64,000 nucleotides of DNA from Limosilactobacillus coleohominis 101-4-CHN (GTDB lineage Bacteria > Bacillota > Bacilli > Lactobacillales > Lactobacillaceae): assembly GCF_000161935.1 (NCBI RefSeq), contig NZ_GG698807.1, positions 21,966-85,965 on the forward strand, given 5' to 3'. Position 1 is the first letter of the stretch. Each line of letters begins with the position of its first letter. Shown here in pieces: positions 9,293 through 17,587 of this stretch. The notes beneath the pieces are model-generated. The model worked only from the letters and a program-made list of their open reading frames with translations. It was not told where the DNA came from and did not search any database. The position numbers and the translations under genes are program-made.

Positions 9293-10600
9293 ATGTTAGA
9301 TATTAAGAAGATTCGTCGCCAACCGGACTGGTTTAAAGAGAAGTTAGCAACCCGGGGGATTGACGCATCAGAAATTGATGAAGTCCTGGAATTGGACCAA
9401 AAGCGGCGTGAATTATTACAAAAAGTCGAAGCGCTGAAAGCACAACGCAATGAAGCTTCTAAGAAGATTGGTGAAGCAAAGCGCAATGGTCAATCTGCTG
9501 AAGAAGCTATTAAGGAAACACGAGACTTGGGTGACCAAATCAAGGGCCTTGATGAAAAGGTAGAAGCTAATGATGAAGTTTTCTACGATAAAATGTCACG
9601 GTTGCCAAACGTTCCACATGATGACGTTCCAGTCAGCTTAACAGAAGATGGTGCGGTTGAATTACGGAAGGTTGGTCAAGTTCGGGACTTTGACTTTGAA
9701 CCAAAGCATCATTGGGATGTTGGTGAAAATCTTGGGATTTTGGACTTTGATCGAGCGCGGAAGGTTTCCGGAGCACGGTTTGTTTACTACCTTGGTTTAG
9801 GTGCGCAATTAGAGCGGGCCGTTTACAATTTCATGTTGGATGAACACATGAAGGATGGCTACACTGAAGTGCTGCCACCATATATTGTGAATGCAAAATC
9901 CATGTATGGAACTGGTCAATTCCCGAAGTTTAAAGAAGGAGTTTACCAAGTTAATGGGGAAGACATGACGTTGATTCCGACCGCAGAAGTGCCGTTGACT
10001 AATTATTATCGTGGTGATGTAATTCCAGAACAGGAATTGCCAGTTTACGTTACTGCATTAACACCATGTTTCCGTTCAGAAGCAGGGGCTGCGGGTCGTG
10101 ATACGCGGGGCTTGATTCGGATGCACCAATTCAATAAGGTGGAAATGGTTAAGTACACGAAGCCGGAAGATTCATGGGATGAATTAGAGAAGATGACTGC
10201 AAATGCAGAAAATATTCTCAAAAAGTTAGGATTGCCATATCACGTAATTACATTAACCAGCAGTGACATGAGTTTCACGGCTTCTATGACGCATGATTTG
10301 GAACTTTGGATGCCAGCGCAAAACAAGTACCGTGAAGTCTCAAGCTGTTCTAACTGTCTTGATTTCCAGGCCCGGCGGATGCATACGCAGTACCGTGATG
10401 CGGATGGTAAATTGCATTATGTTCACACCCTGAATGGTTCAGGACTAGCCGTTGGACGGACGGTGGCCGCGATTTTGGAAAATTATCAAAATGCAGACGG
10501 CTCCGTTACCATTCCAGAGGTCCTGGTACCATACATGCATGGGGTTAAGAAGATCACAAAAGAAAATGCAGTCCCATTTCGTAATAAACTGAATAAGTAA
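9293..10600 (+). CDS. serS: Seryl-tRNA synthetase
   Basis: Class II aminoacyl-tRNA synthetase of 435 residues that charges tRNA-Ser. Seen: an N-terminal coiled coil arm (about residues 25-100, rich in K/E/A), then the class II core with [12 protein letters not shown], motif 2 region [21 protein letters not shown], and motif 3 region [10 protein letters not shown]. Start: the ATG at 9293 has GGAGGAAA 8 bases before it. An in-frame ATG at 9254 lies inside the T-box terminator and is excluded. Controlled by the T-box leader directly upstream. Confidence 0.97.
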   Translation: MLDIKKIRRQPDWFKEKLATRGIDASEIDEVLELDQKRRELLQKVEALKAQRNEASKKIGEAKRNGQSAEEAIKETRDLGDQIKGLDEKVEANDEVFYDKMSRLPNVPHDDVPVSLTEDGAVELRKVGQVRDFDFEPKHHWDVGENLGILDFDRARKVSGARFVYYLGLGAQLERAVYNFMLDEHMKDGYTEVLPPYIVNAKSMYGTGQFPKFKEGVYQVNGEDMTLIPTAEVPLTNYYRGDVIPEQELPVYVTALTPCFRSEAGAAGRDTRGLIRMHQFNKVEMVKYTKPEDSWDELEKMTANAENILKKLGLPYHVITLTSSDMSFTASMTHDLELWMPAQNKYREVSSCSNCLDFQARRMHTQYRDADGKLHYVHTLNGSGLAVGRTVAAILENYQNADGSVTIPEVLVPYMHGVKKITKENAVPFRNKLNK

Positions 10601-10666
10601 GATCAAAAAAGACTAGTATGATACACTAAGGGTGGATCATCGGTTAATGATTGGATGAATAAATAG

Positions 10667-10693
10667 AATGGCGCCGGTGGGCGTCATTTTTTA
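10667..10693 (+). terminator. Terminator after serS
   Basis: AATGGCGCC and GGGCGTCATT form a hairpin (one G-U pair) followed by six T residues, between serS and the MFS gene. Confidence 0.75.
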
Positions 10694-10712
10694 GGTTAAG
10701 GAGCAATTGAAA

Positions 10713-11867
10713 ATGCAAACCAAGTCGCTGCAATTAAAGTGGGTTGTGGCAGCCAGCCTATTTAACAATACGGGAGCCGCTCTACTGTGGCCCTTAACGA
10801 CTGTCTATATGCATGAATATTTGGGCGAATCAATGACGATTGCTGGGGTCGTTATGTTTGTAATGTCACTGTGTATGATGATGGGCAATTATTTAGGTGG
10901 AGTGCTGTATGATCGTTGGAATCCATACTTGGCGGCTGTGATCCCAGTTATTTTTGCCACTGGAGCTGCTTTTCTACTGATCTTTTTCCATCAGTGGCCG
11001 TTTTTTGCCATTTGGTTATGTTTAATCAGCTTTGCGGATGGTTCCAGTATTACAGTGATTAACTCATATGGGACCAAGATTGAGGGAAAATCAACCCGGT
11101 ATGTTTTTAATATGCTTTACATGGCAATGAATATTGGAGTTGTTGTTGGTACCTTATTGGTCGGGGTACTTCTACCAATTAGTCCGGTGCTGGTGTTTAT
11201 TACTACGGCAGCCTTTTATGCCATTTTTCTATTAATTACAGTACTATTCTTTAACGTACAACTACCGAAAGCGACCCATCAACGAAGACTCAATCGACAA
11301 AGTCATCGTGGTGATCGGCGTGGCGTCCGCATTGTATATGCGCTTTGTGGGTGTTTAATGACGGTATATTTAAGCTATGTGTTATGGGAAACGGTCATGT
11401 CAGTGCGAATTACCAATATGCATATTCCATTTTTTGCGTATAGTTTACTTTGGACGATCAATGGTGGAGTCATTATTGTTGGTCAGCCAATCGTCAATCA
11501 ATTAGCTGGTTATATCAGAGTGCGCACACAGATTATTTGGGGAATTGCGATTTTTGCGAGTTCTTTTATCATCTTAATTTTTGCCCGGAACTTTACTATG
11601 TTTGTAATTGATTTTTTGATTTTAACGGTAGGTGAAATGACTGGAATTCCAGCCGTTCCTGCGTATATTGATCAGCTAACCGATCCACGCGATACTGGAT
11701 ACTATCAGGGACTCCCGAACATCGCAATGTCGATTGGTCGAGCAATCGGACCATTATATGGTGGATTAATTATCGATTATTTTAATTATGAAGTATTATT
11801 TATCACCGTCAGTGGAATGATGTTGACCACCTTGGCGTATGTTGTTTTTTTGACACGATCAAAATAA
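10713..11867 (+). CDS. MFS transporter, drug/solute efflux type, substrate unknown
   Basis: Membrane protein of 384 residues with about 12 hydrophobic segments in two halves joined by a basic loop (ATHQRRLNRQSHRGDRRG), the standard major facilitator layout. A GGVLYDRW sequence between segments 2 and 3 resembles the conserved MFS loop motif A. Start: ATG 10713 is 9 bases after AAGGAG; a TTG at 10707 is too close to that site. Preceded by a terminator and with no following gene on the same transcript before tRNA-Glu, it appears monocistronic. The closest description I can give is an MdtG/YqjV-like exporter; the substrate cannot be read from sequence. Confidence 0.85.
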   Translation: MQTKSLQLKWVVAASLFNNTGAALLWPLTTVYMHEYLGESMTIAGVVMFVMSLCMMMGNYLGGVLYDRWNPYLAAVIPVIFATGAAFLLIFFHQWPFFAIWLCLISFADGSSITVINSYGTKIEGKSTRYVFNMLYMAMNIGVVVGTLLVGVLLPISPVLVFITTAAFYAIFLLITVLFFNVQLPKATHQRRLNRQSHRGDRRGVRIVYALCGCLMTVYLSYVLWETVMSVRITNMHIPFFAYSLLWTINGGVIIVGQPIVNQLAGYIRVRTQIIWGIAIFASSFIILIFARNFTMFVIDFLILTVGEMTGIPAVPAYIDQLTDPRDTGYYQGLPNIAMSIGRAIGPLYGGLIIDYFNYEVLFITVSGMMLTTLAYVVFLTRSK

Positions 11868-11892
11868 AGTCAAAAAAATTTAGCGAAAAGGG

Positions 11893-11920
11893 TTGTATTT
11901 TTTTTGACCTATGATATTAT
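11893..11920 (+). promoter_or_regulatory. Promoter of tRNA-Glu
   Basis: TTGTAT (11893-11898), a 16-base spacer and an extended -10 TGATATTAT (TATTAT at 11915-11920), 20 bases before the tRNA. Confidence 0.5.
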
Positions 11921-11940
11921 TATAGACGTCAAGAGGAATT

Positions 11941-12013
11941 GACCCGTTGGTCAAGTTGGTTAAGACACCAGCCTTTCACGCTGGTAACGTGAGTTCAAAT
12001 CTCGCACGGGTCA
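11941..12013 (+). tRNA. tRNA-Glu (anticodon TTC)
   Basis: Cloverleaf is readable: acceptor GACCCGT (11941-11947) pairs with ACGGGTC (12006-12012). The anticodon arm CCAGC-CTTTCAC-GCTGG places TTC in the middle of the 7-base loop. The T arm contains GTTCAAAT. The discriminator is A; CCA is not encoded. A strong terminator follows. The gene lies 0.8 kb upstream of a glutamate:GABA antiporter and 9.6 kb from gltX, which charges it. Confidence 0.97.
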
Positions 12014-12018
12014 TTAGT

Positions 12019-12052
12019 AAAGGCTACTTGTTATTACAAGTAGCCTTTTTTT
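12019..12052 (+). terminator. Terminator of tRNA-Glu
   Basis: AAAGGCTACTTGT and ACAAGTAGCCTTT form a perfect stem with a short loop, followed by a run of T. Confidence 0.9.
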
Positions 12053-12099
12053 ACGAATTCATCATTTTGTGAGTTTTAGGAGAATATAGGAGTATATCA

Positions 12100-12627
12100 A
12101 TGAAATCGACAAAAAATCTACTAGGCCGTAGTGCCTTTGACCTCAGCGAGACAAAGTATTTTGAGTCCGTTTCAGTAAAAGACATTGCCTCACACGCCCA
12201 AGTCGAGCGGCAGACTTTTTATTACTATTTTTCAGATAAATACCAATGTCTCAGTTTTTATCTTCAGCAATGGGGGACTCTGTTGGCGGAACGGGATGGA
12301 TCTACTAATCTCCAGCAACACTTACTGAATTTATTGGATGTAATTCGTAAACATAAAGAAGCAATTATTCATATTACATACGGTGACCAAGGATATTCAC
12401 TACTAAGTGCCTTTTTGGATACTGCATTAAATCAATTTATTTTACAAAGCGAAGGTAAAAAGGCCGCTGATCAACTTGATAAGGGTGCGCAGTTCTTCGC
12501 GTACGGTATTCGGGGAATCATTATTGAATGGATTAAAAAAGGGATGGACGACGATCCGTCAACTTTATTAGCGAAAACGTTACCATCATCGACAGAAAGC
12601 GTCGATCGTTTGTTTTCAGAAGTATAA
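12100..12627 (+). CDS. TetR-family transcriptional regulator
   Basis: 175 residues with an N-terminal TetR-type helix-turn-helix: VSVKDIASHAQVERQTFYYY followed by FSDKYQCL at about residues 26-53, the usual spacing. The C-terminal ligand domain is unspecific and resembles the DhaS-like subgroup in layout. It sits immediately upstream of gadC on the same strand, so control of the gad genes is an inference from position only. A dyad TATACA-N12-TGTATA begins right after its stop (12631-12654) and is a candidate operator. Ribosome site is TAGGAG, 8 bases before the ATG. Confidence 0.85.
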   Translation: MKSTKNLLGRSAFDLSETKYFESVSVKDIASHAQVERQTFYYYFSDKYQCLSFYLQQWGTLLAERDGSTNLQQHLLNLLDVIRKHKEAIIHITYGDQGYSLLSAFLDTALNQFILQSEGKKAADQLDKGAQFFAYGIRGIIIEWIKKGMDDDPSTLLAKTLPSSTESVDRLFSEV

Positions 12628-12630
12628 AAT

Positions 12631-12654
12631 TATACACATTCCATAAAATGTATA
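12631..12654. promoter_or_regulatory. Possible operator upstream of gadC
   Basis: TATACA and TGTATA form an inverted pair with a 12-base partly symmetric centre, between the TetR gene and gadC. The symmetry suits a dimeric repressor, but the assignment rests on position alone. Confidence 0.35.
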
Positions 12655-12784
12655 TTTCATCTCAAATAGAGACCGTTTACAATGAACATGTAATCAGAAC
12701 GGATCCCTGATTAGTTTATTATTCCTGCGATCACAAATAGCGCTCACGTGATGGTAGTCAATAAAAAGTAGGAGATGGATTATT

Positions 12785-14251
12785 TTGGCTGAAAATAAAC
12801 AAGAAGCCAAAGACCTGAAGGCAGTTAACCAGATTACTGGGTTCCAACTGTTCTCTATGACCACTTCAATGGTTATGACGGTCTATGGATTTGCTTCATT
12901 TGCTAAGCAAGGCGCTACGGCGTTCTTCTTCCTGTTCTTAGCTGGTATTTTATGGTTCTTACCTGTTACCCGTGCAGCTGGTGAAATGGCATCAGTTGAT
13001 GGCTGGTCCAAGGGTGGTGTCTTCACCTGGGTAGGTAAGATGTACAGTGAAAACTCTGGGTTCTCTGCATTGTTCTATCAATGGGTCCACATTACCGTTG
13101 GTATGAACACAATGATGATGTTCATCATCGCATGTTTCTCAGCTAGTTTGAGTTTACCTGCAATGTATGACAACCTTTGGGTTCGTTACATTTTAATTTT
13201 GATTATTATTTGGGGATTAATTGCCCTTCAACAACGTGGGACAAAGTTTACTGGTAAGATTGCTCAATGGGGATTCACACTCGGTGTTATTATTCCTGTA
13301 TTCTTCTTACTATTCCTCTTTGTTGCTTACTTGTTAACTGGTCACCACATGTTGATTACAATCAACTGGCACACAATCTTCCCACAAACTTGGTCTGGTA
13401 GTGTTCTGGTTGGATTTGTTCCATTTATCCTAGCATTCTGTGGTGCTGAAGGTTCTGCTCCTCACGTTAAGAACTTAAAGAACCCACATGCTTATGCTAA
13501 GGTTATGTTGGCATTATGTATTGCTGCGATCTGCTCCGATATCATTGGTTCAATGTCAATTGCCGCTACAATTCCTAACGATAAGATTCAATTGAGTAAC
13601 GGAATTGTGTTTGCTTATGGTTCATTAGCTTCGATGTTCCACATGTCTGGTGAATTTATTCAACGCTTAACTGGTATTCTGTTAGCACTTGGTGTGTTGG
13701 CCGAAATTAGTAGTTGGGTTGTTGGTCCAAACGCCGGGATGCACGAAGCTGCTAAGAAGGGTTACCTTCCAGCACGGTTCGCTAAGTCAAACAAGAACGG
13801 TATTGGTACTAATGTCATGGTTCTCCAAGGAATCATCGTATGTATCGTTGGTGCATGGTTAACCTTCGGTGCTGGTGGTTCAAAGAACGACATCAGTTTC
13901 CAAACTGCAATGAGTTTAACGGTTGCAATTTACATGTTAATGTACTTAATGATGTTTGCTGCTTACTTCCGTTTGATCAACAAGCATGATGATTTACACC
14001 GGACATGGGTTGCTTCACGTTCTAAGTTCTTGAAGAACTTATACGCAATTGTTGGTTTTGTTTTGACCGCATTTGCTTTGATTGTTACGTTCTTCCCACC
14101 AAAGGGATACTCAGTAGCACAACAACACACTTACCTAATGCTGTTGATTGTCGGATTCGTAATTGTCTTCTTCGTTCCATTTATCATGCTTCGTTACCAC
14201 AACAAGTGGACGAAGGAAGTTAAGGACGCAGGGCTTTACGACGAAGATTAA
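12785..14251 (+). CDS. gadC: GadC, glutamate:GABA antiporter
   Basis: APC-superfamily permease of 488 residues that exchanges external glutamate for internal GABA, the transport half of glutamate-dependent acid resistance. About 12 hydrophobic segments are visible; the first contains ITGFQLFSMTTSMVMTVYG and the C-terminal tail is soluble and charged. A TTG start at 12785 is chosen because GGAG (12771-12774) lies 10 bases before it. It is followed by gadB on the same strand with no terminator between, so the two are probably co-transcribed. Codons are strongly biased to AAC, AAG, TTC and CAC, as in highly expressed genes. A decayed homologue lies at 18390-19840. Confidence 0.93.
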   Translation: MAENKQEAKDLKAVNQITGFQLFSMTTSMVMTVYGFASFAKQGATAFFFLFLAGILWFLPVTRAAGEMASVDGWSKGGVFTWVGKMYSENSGFSALFYQWVHITVGMNTMMMFIIACFSASLSLPAMYDNLWVRYILILIIIWGLIALQQRGTKFTGKIAQWGFTLGVIIPVFFLLFLFVAYLLTGHHMLITINWHTIFPQTWSGSVLVGFVPFILAFCGAEGSAPHVKNLKNPHAYAKVMLALCIAAICSDIIGSMSIAATIPNDKIQLSNGIVFAYGSLASMFHMSGEFIQRLTGILLALGVLAEISSWVVGPNAGMHEAAKKGYLPARFAKSNKNGIGTNVMVLQGIIVCIVGAWLTFGAGGSKNDISFQTAMSLTVAIYMLMYLMMFAAYFRLINKHDDLHRTWVASRSKFLKNLYAIVGFVLTAFALIVTFFPPKGYSVAQQHTYLMLLIVGFVIVFFVPFIMLRYHNKWTKEVKDAGLYDED

Positions 14252-14378
14252 TTTATTACAAAATAACATATCGACTATCGTCAAGGTCCCTGAAAGGGGG
14301 AATTGGAGAACGAAGTTAGTAGTTGTCTGATTTAGTAAAGTAGTAGTCATATATTTTGTAGCGATAGGTTTTTAACAC

Positions 14379-14423
14379 AAAGGAGGGGAAGGAATTAGTT
14401 GGCTGCTAATTCCGAAAACTAAT
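14379..14423 (+). promoter_or_regulatory. gadB leader: strong Shine-Dalgarno separated from the start by a hairpin
   Basis: AAAGGAGGGG (14379-14388) is the only ribosome site before gadB yet ends 35 bases from the ATG. Between them GGAATTAG (14391-14398) and CTAATTCC (14406-14413) form a perfect 8-bp stem with a 7-base loop. Removing the 23-base hairpin leaves about 12-14 bases, close to a workable spacing. The same arrangement precedes gadB2 (20084-20129). No ATG, GTG or TTG start lies in frame between the site and the ATG. Confidence 0.75.
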
Positions 14424-15800
14424 ATGGCTGATATTAACGATGCTTTAGAGCAAAACTGGTTAGGTAGCGTTGAATCTGGCGAACATTTACCAGAAGAAGA
14501 AATGCCTGAAAAGGCAATGAACCCAAACGTTGCTGAACAATTAATTCAACACTTCCGTTTGAACGAAGCAAAGGCTAACCAAAACTTGGCAACCTTCTGT
14601 TCAACTCAAATGGAACCACAAGCTGACAAGTTAATGGCAAGTGCCATGAACACTAACGCCATTGACAAGTCAGAATACCCAAAGACGGCTGCCATGGAAG
14701 ACCGTTGTGCTGCCATGATTGGTCACATGTGGGGTATTCCAGAAGATGAAAAGTTCCGGAAGGACTTCATCGGTACTTCAACTGTTGGTTCATCAGAAGC
14801 ATGTATGTTAGGTGGACTTTCCATGTTATTCTCATGGAAGCACCGTGCTAAGGCTAATGGCATCGACATCGATGACTTACACAACCACAAGCCAAACATG
14901 ATTATTGGTTCTGGTTACCAAGTTGTTTGGGAAAAGTTCTGTACTTACTGGAATGTTGAAATGCGTCAAGTTAAGTTGGAACACGGTACCAACGAATCAA
15001 GCTTGAACATTGAAAAGGCAATGTCATTAGTTGACGAAAACACGATTGGGATTGTTGCTGTCTTTGGTATTACCTTTACTGGTGAAATTGATGACGTTCA
15101 AGCCCTTGATGCTGAAGTAACTAAGTACAACGAAGCTCACAAGGACATGCCTATTAAGATTCACGTTGACGCTGCTTACAACGGATTCTTCGCTCCTTGG
15201 GTTGATGGCTTCAAGCCATGGGACTTCCGTCTGAAGAACGTTGCTTCAATCAACGTTTCTGGTCACAAGTACGGAATGGTTTACCCTGGTTTAGGTTGGA
15301 CTATTTGGCGTAAGAACGATTACGAACACCTTCCAAAGGAAATGCGGTTCTCTGTACCATACCTTGGTGGTTCAGTTGACTCCATCGCTATTAACTTCTC
15401 CCACTCTGGTGCTCACATTGTAGGTCAATACTACAACTTAATCCGGTTTGGTAAGGAAGGCTTCCGTGCAGTTATGGAAAACGTACGGAAGGTATCAACT
15501 CACATTAGTGAAGTTTTGAAGGCCACTGGTTACTTCGAAATGATCACCGATGGTTCACTTCTTCCAATCAACACTTGGAAGCTTCGTGATGATGTTGATG
15601 TTAAGTGGAACCTTTATGACATGGAAGATGCCCTTCGTTCATACGGTTGGCAAGTTCCTGCATACCCACTTCCAAAGGATCGTGACGACGAAACTGTTGA
15701 ACGGATCGTTGTTCGCCCAGGAATGAGCATGACGATCGCTGATGACTTTGCTGAAGACCTCAACCAAGCCATTGACGACTTAAACAAGAAGTTTAACTAA
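14424..15800 (+). CDS. gadB: Glutamate decarboxylase
   Basis: PLP-dependent enzyme of 458 residues that converts glutamate to GABA and CO2, consuming a proton. The cofactor lysine is Lys282 in SINVSGHKYG; HVDAAYNGF carries the family's conserved Asp. Full length for the bacterial GadA/GadB family, with C-terminal MTIADDFAEDL. It follows gadC and has extreme codon bias (nearly all AAG, GAA, TTC, CAC), suggesting very high expression. The start at 14424 lacks a close ribosome site; see the leader entry. A paralogue at 20130-21500 is interrupted by a stop. Confidence 0.96.
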   Translation: MADINDALEQNWLGSVESGEHLPEEEMPEKAMNPNVAEQLIQHFRLNEAKANQNLATFCSTQMEPQADKLMASAMNTNAIDKSEYPKTAAMEDRCAAMIGHMWGIPEDEKFRKDFIGTSTVGSSEACMLGGLSMLFSWKHRAKANGIDIDDLHNHKPNMIIGSGYQVVWEKFCTYWNVEMRQVKLEHGTNESSLNIEKAMSLVDENTIGIVAVFGITFTGEIDDVQALDAEVTKYNEAHKDMPIKIHVDAAYNGFFAPWVDGFKPWDFRLKNVASINVSGHKYGMVYPGLGWTIWRKNDYEHLPKEMRFSVPYLGGSVDSIAINFSHSGAHIVGQYYNLIRFGKEGFRAVMENVRKVSTHISEVLKATGYFEMITDGSLLPINTWKLRDDVDVKWNLYDMEDALRSYGWQVPAYPLPKDRDDETVERIVVRPGMSMTIADDFAEDLNQAIDDLNKKFN

Positions 15801-15823
15801 TTATAATTAATATTCCAGGTGGA

Positions 15824-15857
15824 AAAGTACCTTGGTTTTTACCAGGGTACTTTTTTT
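15824..15857 (+). terminator. Terminator of the gadCB operon
   Basis: AAAAGTACCTTGG and CCAGGGTACTTTT form a hairpin followed by T residues, 24 bases after gadB. Confidence 0.9.
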
Positions 15858-15879
15858 GTACGCCTGGCATGATTAATTA

Positions 15880-16560
15880 GGGCGACGATGAAAGTCAGTT
15901 ATGGACCATAATATCAGGAACTATGAGCCGAGAACAAGTGGATCCGCTGTGAGGTGAGATCTTGAAGGAAGCCTAGCAAAGTGCTGCTCCGAAAGTTTAT
16001 ATTCTTACCCGAGGAGACCTGATTTACACGTTTCCGACAAGAGGAATAAATTAATTTCTACAGAAATAAGCGATGCAGTGATGTATAGCTCAGAAGTCAA
16101 TGAGGCATAGTAGTCTGATTAAGTAGATGAAGGACTGAACGGCGATAACCCATAACCTATATTGGAGGTTTAATTAGGTGCGACAATCACAGGAAATAGA
16201 ACTGCATGCTGACCGTTTGTCGAGGATAGGTTTGGAAAACAGAAAATAAGGGCACGTATTAATAGCTATGGTGAAGATAAAAATATGAGTGTTACTATTC
16301 AAGAACCGTAATAACCTCAATCATGCTTATTTGTGAGTTAGGAGAACGATGACTATTGTTACTTATACCGTACCTTAGAGAAGACGAAATAGAATTAATT
16401 GCCAGCCTGCGTGACCGATATAAGCCAACACCAGTCAAATGGGCTAAAATTCCGAAACTCAATGGTGGAATGAGAAAGTTGGGGGATACCAATGGTGGCA
16501 GACCGGACAATCCAGCAAGCATGGTTCTAAGTATTTACACTTATAAAAAACTTAATTATC
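15880..16560 (+). mobile_element. Degenerate group II intron (RNA domains plus broken maturase)
   Basis: The 5' half (about 15880-16160) matches what I recall of the ribozyme RNA of a common Firmicute group II intron: blocks such as GAACAAGTGGATCCGCTGTG, AGGAAGCC and GAAGGACTGAAC in order. A likely 5' end is GGGCGACGATGAAAGTC near 15880, only about 23 bases after the gadB terminator. A broken reverse transcriptase/maturase frame follows. The 3' part of the maturase, domains V-VI and the 3' splice site were not found, so the element is dead and 3'-truncated. Confidence 0.75.
16178..16560 (+). pseudogene. Remnant of group II intron reverse transcriptase/maturase
   Basis: Starts with GTG at 16178 behind GGAGG, encoding VRQSQEIELHADRLSRIG, a typical maturase N-terminus, then stops at TAA. 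Further pieces in shifted frames read INSYGEDKNMSVTIQE, NRNNLNHAYL, YLREDEIELIASLRD, YKPTPVKWAKIPKLNGGMRK and, after one more shift at a G run (about 16482), LGIPMVADRTIQQA. These are consecutive segments of the N-terminal RT domain in the right order. The catalytic YADD region and maturase domain X are absent. At least four frameshifts or stops; no function expected. Confidence 0.8.
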
Positions 16561-16634
16561 GAGCACCTCCTGAGATATTTATGATTGATGATCAACTTAT
16601 TTCTAACTTAATTTGGCATTTCAGGAATTATTAA

Positions 16635-16986
16635 ACTAACAATGTGGAGATATCCATAGAATGTTGAAAACAATCAATTATTAGGATTATTATTTATATT
16701 AGGAATTATTATAATATATCAAGCTATTAATTATATTAATGTTATTGGAATTTATTTGAATTGATTGAAAATAGAAAATTAGTAATATAATGATATCTTT
16801 AAAGTCTATACGGTCGGGGCTATTTGTCGGTTGATAGATCGTTTTTTTATGGAATAAATGCCGAAATGACGGGATCTTTATATTCATCCCTCAAAAATAT
16901 AAATTACATATTATTTGAAGAGTCATCACTAATTAATATACAATATATATGATGATTAATAAATGATATATAAGGAGGGATTTTAA
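16635..16986. other. AT-rich gap before the Spx-like gene
   Basis: About 350 bases of very AT-rich sequence with no supported gene on either strand. A hydrophobic frame at about 16665-16760 lacks any start codon. A possible promoter for the next gene is TTGAAG (16915-16920), 16 bases, TATACA (16937-16942). Confidence 0.5.
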
Positions 16987-17385
16987 ATGATTTTGTTGTA
17001 TATTTCGGTTAATTCATCGTCGTGTCGTAAAGCTCGTTTGTGGTTTAATGATCATCATATTAGTTTTACAGAACATAATGTTACATCGGAAGGTATATCG
17101 CGAAAACAGCTTTTACGAATCATGGGAAAAACGGTAAATGGAACTAGTGACATTTTATGTACAAGATCCAATGCTTATAAAAGTTTAAAAATTAGAGTTA
17201 ATAATTTGAGCTTTAATGATTTTGTTAGCTTGATTTGTCGAATCCCTGAATTACTCAAAACACCTATAATTTTAACTAATGATAGTATTCAAATCGGTTT
17301 CAATCAGGATGAAATTCGTAGTTTTATTCCACACAACATTCGTGCAGAAGAAATTATGGATCTTGAAAGGAAAAGTGTGGTTTAA
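16987..17385 (+). CDS. Divergent Spx/ArsC-family regulator
   Basis: 132 residues, the usual Spx length. The thioredoxin-like N-terminus has SSSCRKARLWF, aligning with the CxxCRKA redox motif of Spx, but only the second cysteine (Cys13) is present; the first position (10) is Ser. The C-terminal LLKTPIILTNDSIQIGFNQD with EIRSFIP and HNIR matches the Spx ending. Spx proteins bind the RNA polymerase alpha C-terminal domain and control stress genes. A good ribosome site (AAGGAGGG) precedes it. It is much more AT-rich than its neighbours, lies in an island of dead mobile DNA between the two gad loci, and is overlapped at its 3' end by a tiny membrane-peptide frame. The family call is firm; a role in acid or oxidative stress is inference. 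Confidence 0.85.
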   Translation: MILLYISVNSSSCRKARLWFNDHHISFTEHNVTSEGISRKQLLRIMGKTVNGTSDILCTRSNAYKSLKIRVNNLSFNDFVSLICRIPELLKTPIILTNDSIQIGFNQDEIRSFIPHNIRAEEIMDLERKSVV

Positions 17386-17476
17386 TTTTATAGCAATTTT
17401 AATTGGTTATTTATTATATACAATTTATTCAATCATCAATCGGTTAAAGAATGAAAGAGAAAATGACTTTGATTAG
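17375..17476 (+). CDS. Putative 33-residue single-span membrane peptide overlapping the Spx-like gene
   Basis: A GTG-started frame, +1 relative to the Spx-like gene and overlapping its last 11 bases. A ribosome site GAAAGGA sits 4 bases before the GTG inside the upstream gene. The product has one hydrophobic span (FIAILIGYLLYTIYSII) followed by a charged tail (NRLKNERENDFD). A terminator at 17559-17587 follows, so both frames would share one transcript. I know no family for it; coding status is supported only by the ribosome site, the overlap and the membrane-protein composition. Confidence 0.45.
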   Translation: MWFNFIAILIGYLLYTIYSIINRLKNERENDFD

Positions 17477-17558
17477 CAATTAAAGCATTGACTAGTTTAT
17501 AATTATCTATTATTTACAGTATAAGTTGCTTTATGGTTAATTAAGTTACTTGATAAAT

Positions 17559-17587
17559 AAGTCAGTGTTGGTAAAACGCTGGCTTTT
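17559..17587 (+). terminator. Terminator after the Spx-like gene
   Basis: AAGTCAGTGTT and AACGCTGGCTT pair with G-U wobbles around a short loop, followed by six T residues. Confidence 0.75.

Noticed and set aside
11941-12013. tRNA-Glu as an integration site for the gad island
   Set aside because: I found no repeat of the tRNA 3' end elsewhere in the window and no integrase gene.
14388-14423. Upstream in-frame ATT start for gadB at 14394, 7 bases after the ribosome site
   Set aside because: ATT starts are very rare, gadB2 has no equivalent codon in place, and the upstream codons are not conserved between the copies.
16660-16765. Hydrophobic frame reading NNQLLGLLFILGIIIIYQAI and onward
   Set aside because: It has no ATG, GTG or TTG start and no ribosome site; strings of Ile and Leu are expected from such AT-rich sequence.
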